Below, one piece after another: positions 62,377-64,000 of a stretch of DNA of 64,000 nt (its first letter is position 1; every line of letters begins with the position of its first letter). Both the position numbers and the translations under genes were made by a program. This stretch comes from Schizophyllum amplum (lineage: Eukaryota > Basidiomycota > Agaricomycetes > Agaricales > Schizophyllaceae): the NCBI GenBank assembly GCA_007026445.1, contig VDMD01000004.1, forward strand, positions 1,426,001-1,490,000, read 5' to 3'. The notes below the pieces were generated by a model. The model was not told the DNA's origin, did not search any database, and was given only the letters and a program-made list of their open reading frames with translations.

Positions 62377-62576
62377 CACGTGACACGTGACTTCTGGCGG
62401 TCCTTGTGGGACCTATGTCATGCGAGGTTCTGCTGCCCGCGTTGGGTGCGTCTTGAAGGGCATGGGTATACAGGGCAATTAAACGATGTTATTGTGCTTC
62501 AGCGAAGGGAAAGACGTATGCTAAGGAAAATAATATGAATGTACATTAAAAAACCACCGTCGCGCGCCGCCGCTCG

Positions 62577-64000
62577 CTACTTCAAGAGGTCCGTCGGGTC
62601 GAAACCAAAGTCGTTGTCAGCCGCGGTGGGAGTGCTGACGGGCGCATAGCCTGAGGCGTTGTGCTGGGTGCGCGCGGCACGCTTCAGGGGCACCGATGCG
62701 ACGGAGGGTTCATCTGCGAGAACTTGGGTTATGTACGGCGAGCTCAGGTTCGCACCAGAGCAGGAGACGTCAAGTGCGGACGCTCCGGCGATAGTGTCCA
62801 AGTCCCCTGCGTCTTCATCCGTCACCTCGCACTCTTCAGTTGCCGAATCCTCGTCGGTTGCAGGCTTTTCCTTGTGCGTCTTCTTGATATCGTAGTACCT
62901 GATGTTCGGACGTGCCGCCGTGGTCTTCCGCTCCTGGATGAAGGTAATCAGCTTCAACAACTTCGTCTGCTGGAACTCCTGTATCAGACTCACCTTCAGC
63001 TTCTTCTGTGTGAGATGGAACTGGCGGATGGTCGTCATTGCGTGCACAGTGTTGATGTCGATGCGGTTCCGGACACTGGGTGTCAGCCACGTGAACGTCG
63101 AGACCGACCGCTCTTCAGGCATCGAGTTAATACGTATGGAGTAGAGCTTTACAGCCAGAGCCTGTACGCTTCATGAGTCAAAAAGACGAGAACAAGACAC
63201 CTCACGTACCGGTAGGACTACAGCATTGGGCAGCTCGTTGATGCCTTTCCACCAGAGCTTCATGCTCTGATCCTTCACCAGCGGGGTGTTGTAGGGGTAT
63301 TGCGCGCGGGAGTACATGCGCAGTTCGGAGACGAGGGCCGTCTTGTACTCGGTACTACGGCCTTTCCAGCATATGAATTGCGGGCGCGCGCCGTCTACGA
63401 TCTCCTTAGAAGCAATGTTCAGGAGAAATTTGAAGACCTTCTCGAAGAGGTGCGGGAAGCGAATGCCGGTGAAGTTGTCATCGGTATACTGTGCACGATC
63501 CTCATCCGTGAATAGGCCATTCTTCAAGTACTCTGTGGGGCTGTAAATGGCGTGTACATGGCAAAGATTGACACAGGGACTAACCGGGATTGAGGTAGGC
63601 GCAAGTGAGATATATGGGGCTCGCGAGAGTCCCGCCTTCGGCGAAGAGCTGGTTGTGACGGTGGTTGAGAATGCCCTTGATACAGTCTTGCGTCTCGCGC
63701 GGTATGGACCGCTTGCGGTCGTCTACAACCTCGCCGATCGCCTGAAGTGCGGCATGCCAGAGGATGTAGACGTGACCGGCATCCGCTTCGACAGCTTCCA
63801 AGCACGTCAAGGCCTTGAGTAGCGGAGACCCGACGCAGGTGAGGTCGCTCAGTATCTTATGGAAGGTGAATGTAAGGGGGTCGTGCGGGCCTTGGAAGTA
63901 ATCCGCGAACTCCTGCATGATCGTCAGTTATGGAGCGCGTGCAACGACCTCAACGACGCACCTCGCATTCGATCTCATCACTCTGCACGATGAATTCAAT
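62577..64000 (-). CDS. hAT-like transposase, C-terminal part (cut by window edge)
   Basis: The gene runs off the right edge on the minus strand. The visible part reads like the C-terminal RNase H-fold/dimerisation region of hAT transposases: LKALTCLEAVEADAGHVYIL, WHAALQAIGEVVDDRK, TQDCIKGILNHRHNQLF and SPIYLTCAYLNPG, then TGIRFPHLFEKVFKFLL, MKLWWKGINELPNAVVL, ALAVKLYSIRINSMPEERSV and STFTWLTPSVRNRIDIN, with WW-K and the PxxA-LA-xx-SxxxER pattern of hAT C-termini. It ends SACXX-like, acidic, then DNDFGFDPTDLLK with stop at 62577. Introns are present, so it may be a domesticated host gene rather than an active element. The DDE residues are not in the visible part. Family call is moderate. Confidence 0.6.

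Larger units (their letters stand above)
61932..62576. other. 645-bp intergenic region with short repeats
   Basis: Lies between the C2H2 gene and the hAT-like gene. It holds a 19-bp direct repeat (62307-62325 and 62358-62376), a CCGG-rich segment near 62215-62275 (ggccggacgcgtgacgg) and two adjacent cacgtga boxes. No coding sequence is supported. Confidence 0.5.

Overview
The window looks like chromosomal DNA from a filamentous basidiomycete, probably an Agaricomycete. The genes are monocistronic, tightly packed on both strands and cut by many introns of about 45-60 bp with gtnngt donors. The content is fungal: Chs3-type chitin synthase, CorA/Alr magnesium transporter, Zn2Cys6 regulator, OPT transporter, DUF1996 secreted protein and a hAT-like transposase. 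I see no rRNA, CRISPR, prophage or plasmid features. The species cannot be told from the sequence. Coordinates of intron-containing genes are gene spans; exon boundaries are given where I worked them out by hand.

Layout. 1-5.2 kb: chitin synthase (runs off the left edge) and a CorA-type Mg transporter, both on the minus strand. 6.0-9.8 kb: a large disordered protein. 10.9-21.3 kb: CRAL-TRIO protein, thioredoxin, coiled-coil protein, family-16 methyltransferase, GON7-like KEOPS subunit, mitochondrial ribosomal protein uL2m and the AAA+ ATPase Rvb2. 21.9-25.3 kb: NmrA-like oxidoreductase and a DUF1996 secreted protein. 26.9-38.3 kb: SCI1-like RS protein, NBR1 autophagy receptor, aminodeoxychorismate lyase, UTP13 and a forkhead factor. 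38.7-49.7 kb: Zn2Cys6 regulator, NIPSNAP, glycosyltransferase, proteasome beta-3 and MOCS1 (MoaA-MoaC). 49.9-59.7 kb: OPT transporter, aspartate/glutamate carrier and TPR protein. 59.8-64 kb: small unknown protein, C2H2 protein, a repeat-bearing gap and a hAT-like transposase fragment running off the right edge. Most genes are housekeeping and unrelated in function; they do not form a pathway cluster. Several divergent pairs share very short promoters (uL2m/Rvb2, proteasome beta-3/MOCS1, methyltransferase/GON7).

The most interesting item is the MOCS1 locus. The donor of an optional intron overlaps the Gly-Gly-stop that ends the MoaA half, so intron retention or removal would switch between a stand-alone MoaA with its double-glycine tail and a MoaA-MoaC fusion, as in animal MOCS1. 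Other structural oddities are an ATG-only first coding exon in proteasome beta-3, two GC-AG introns and a 15-nt exon inside a zinc cluster.

A caution: at least nine conserved genes are broken by single-base indels, often in C or G runs, that restore the family sequence when one base is added or removed. Because essential genes such as UTP13 are affected, I read most of these as assembly errors and annotate the genes as CDS with the breaks noted.
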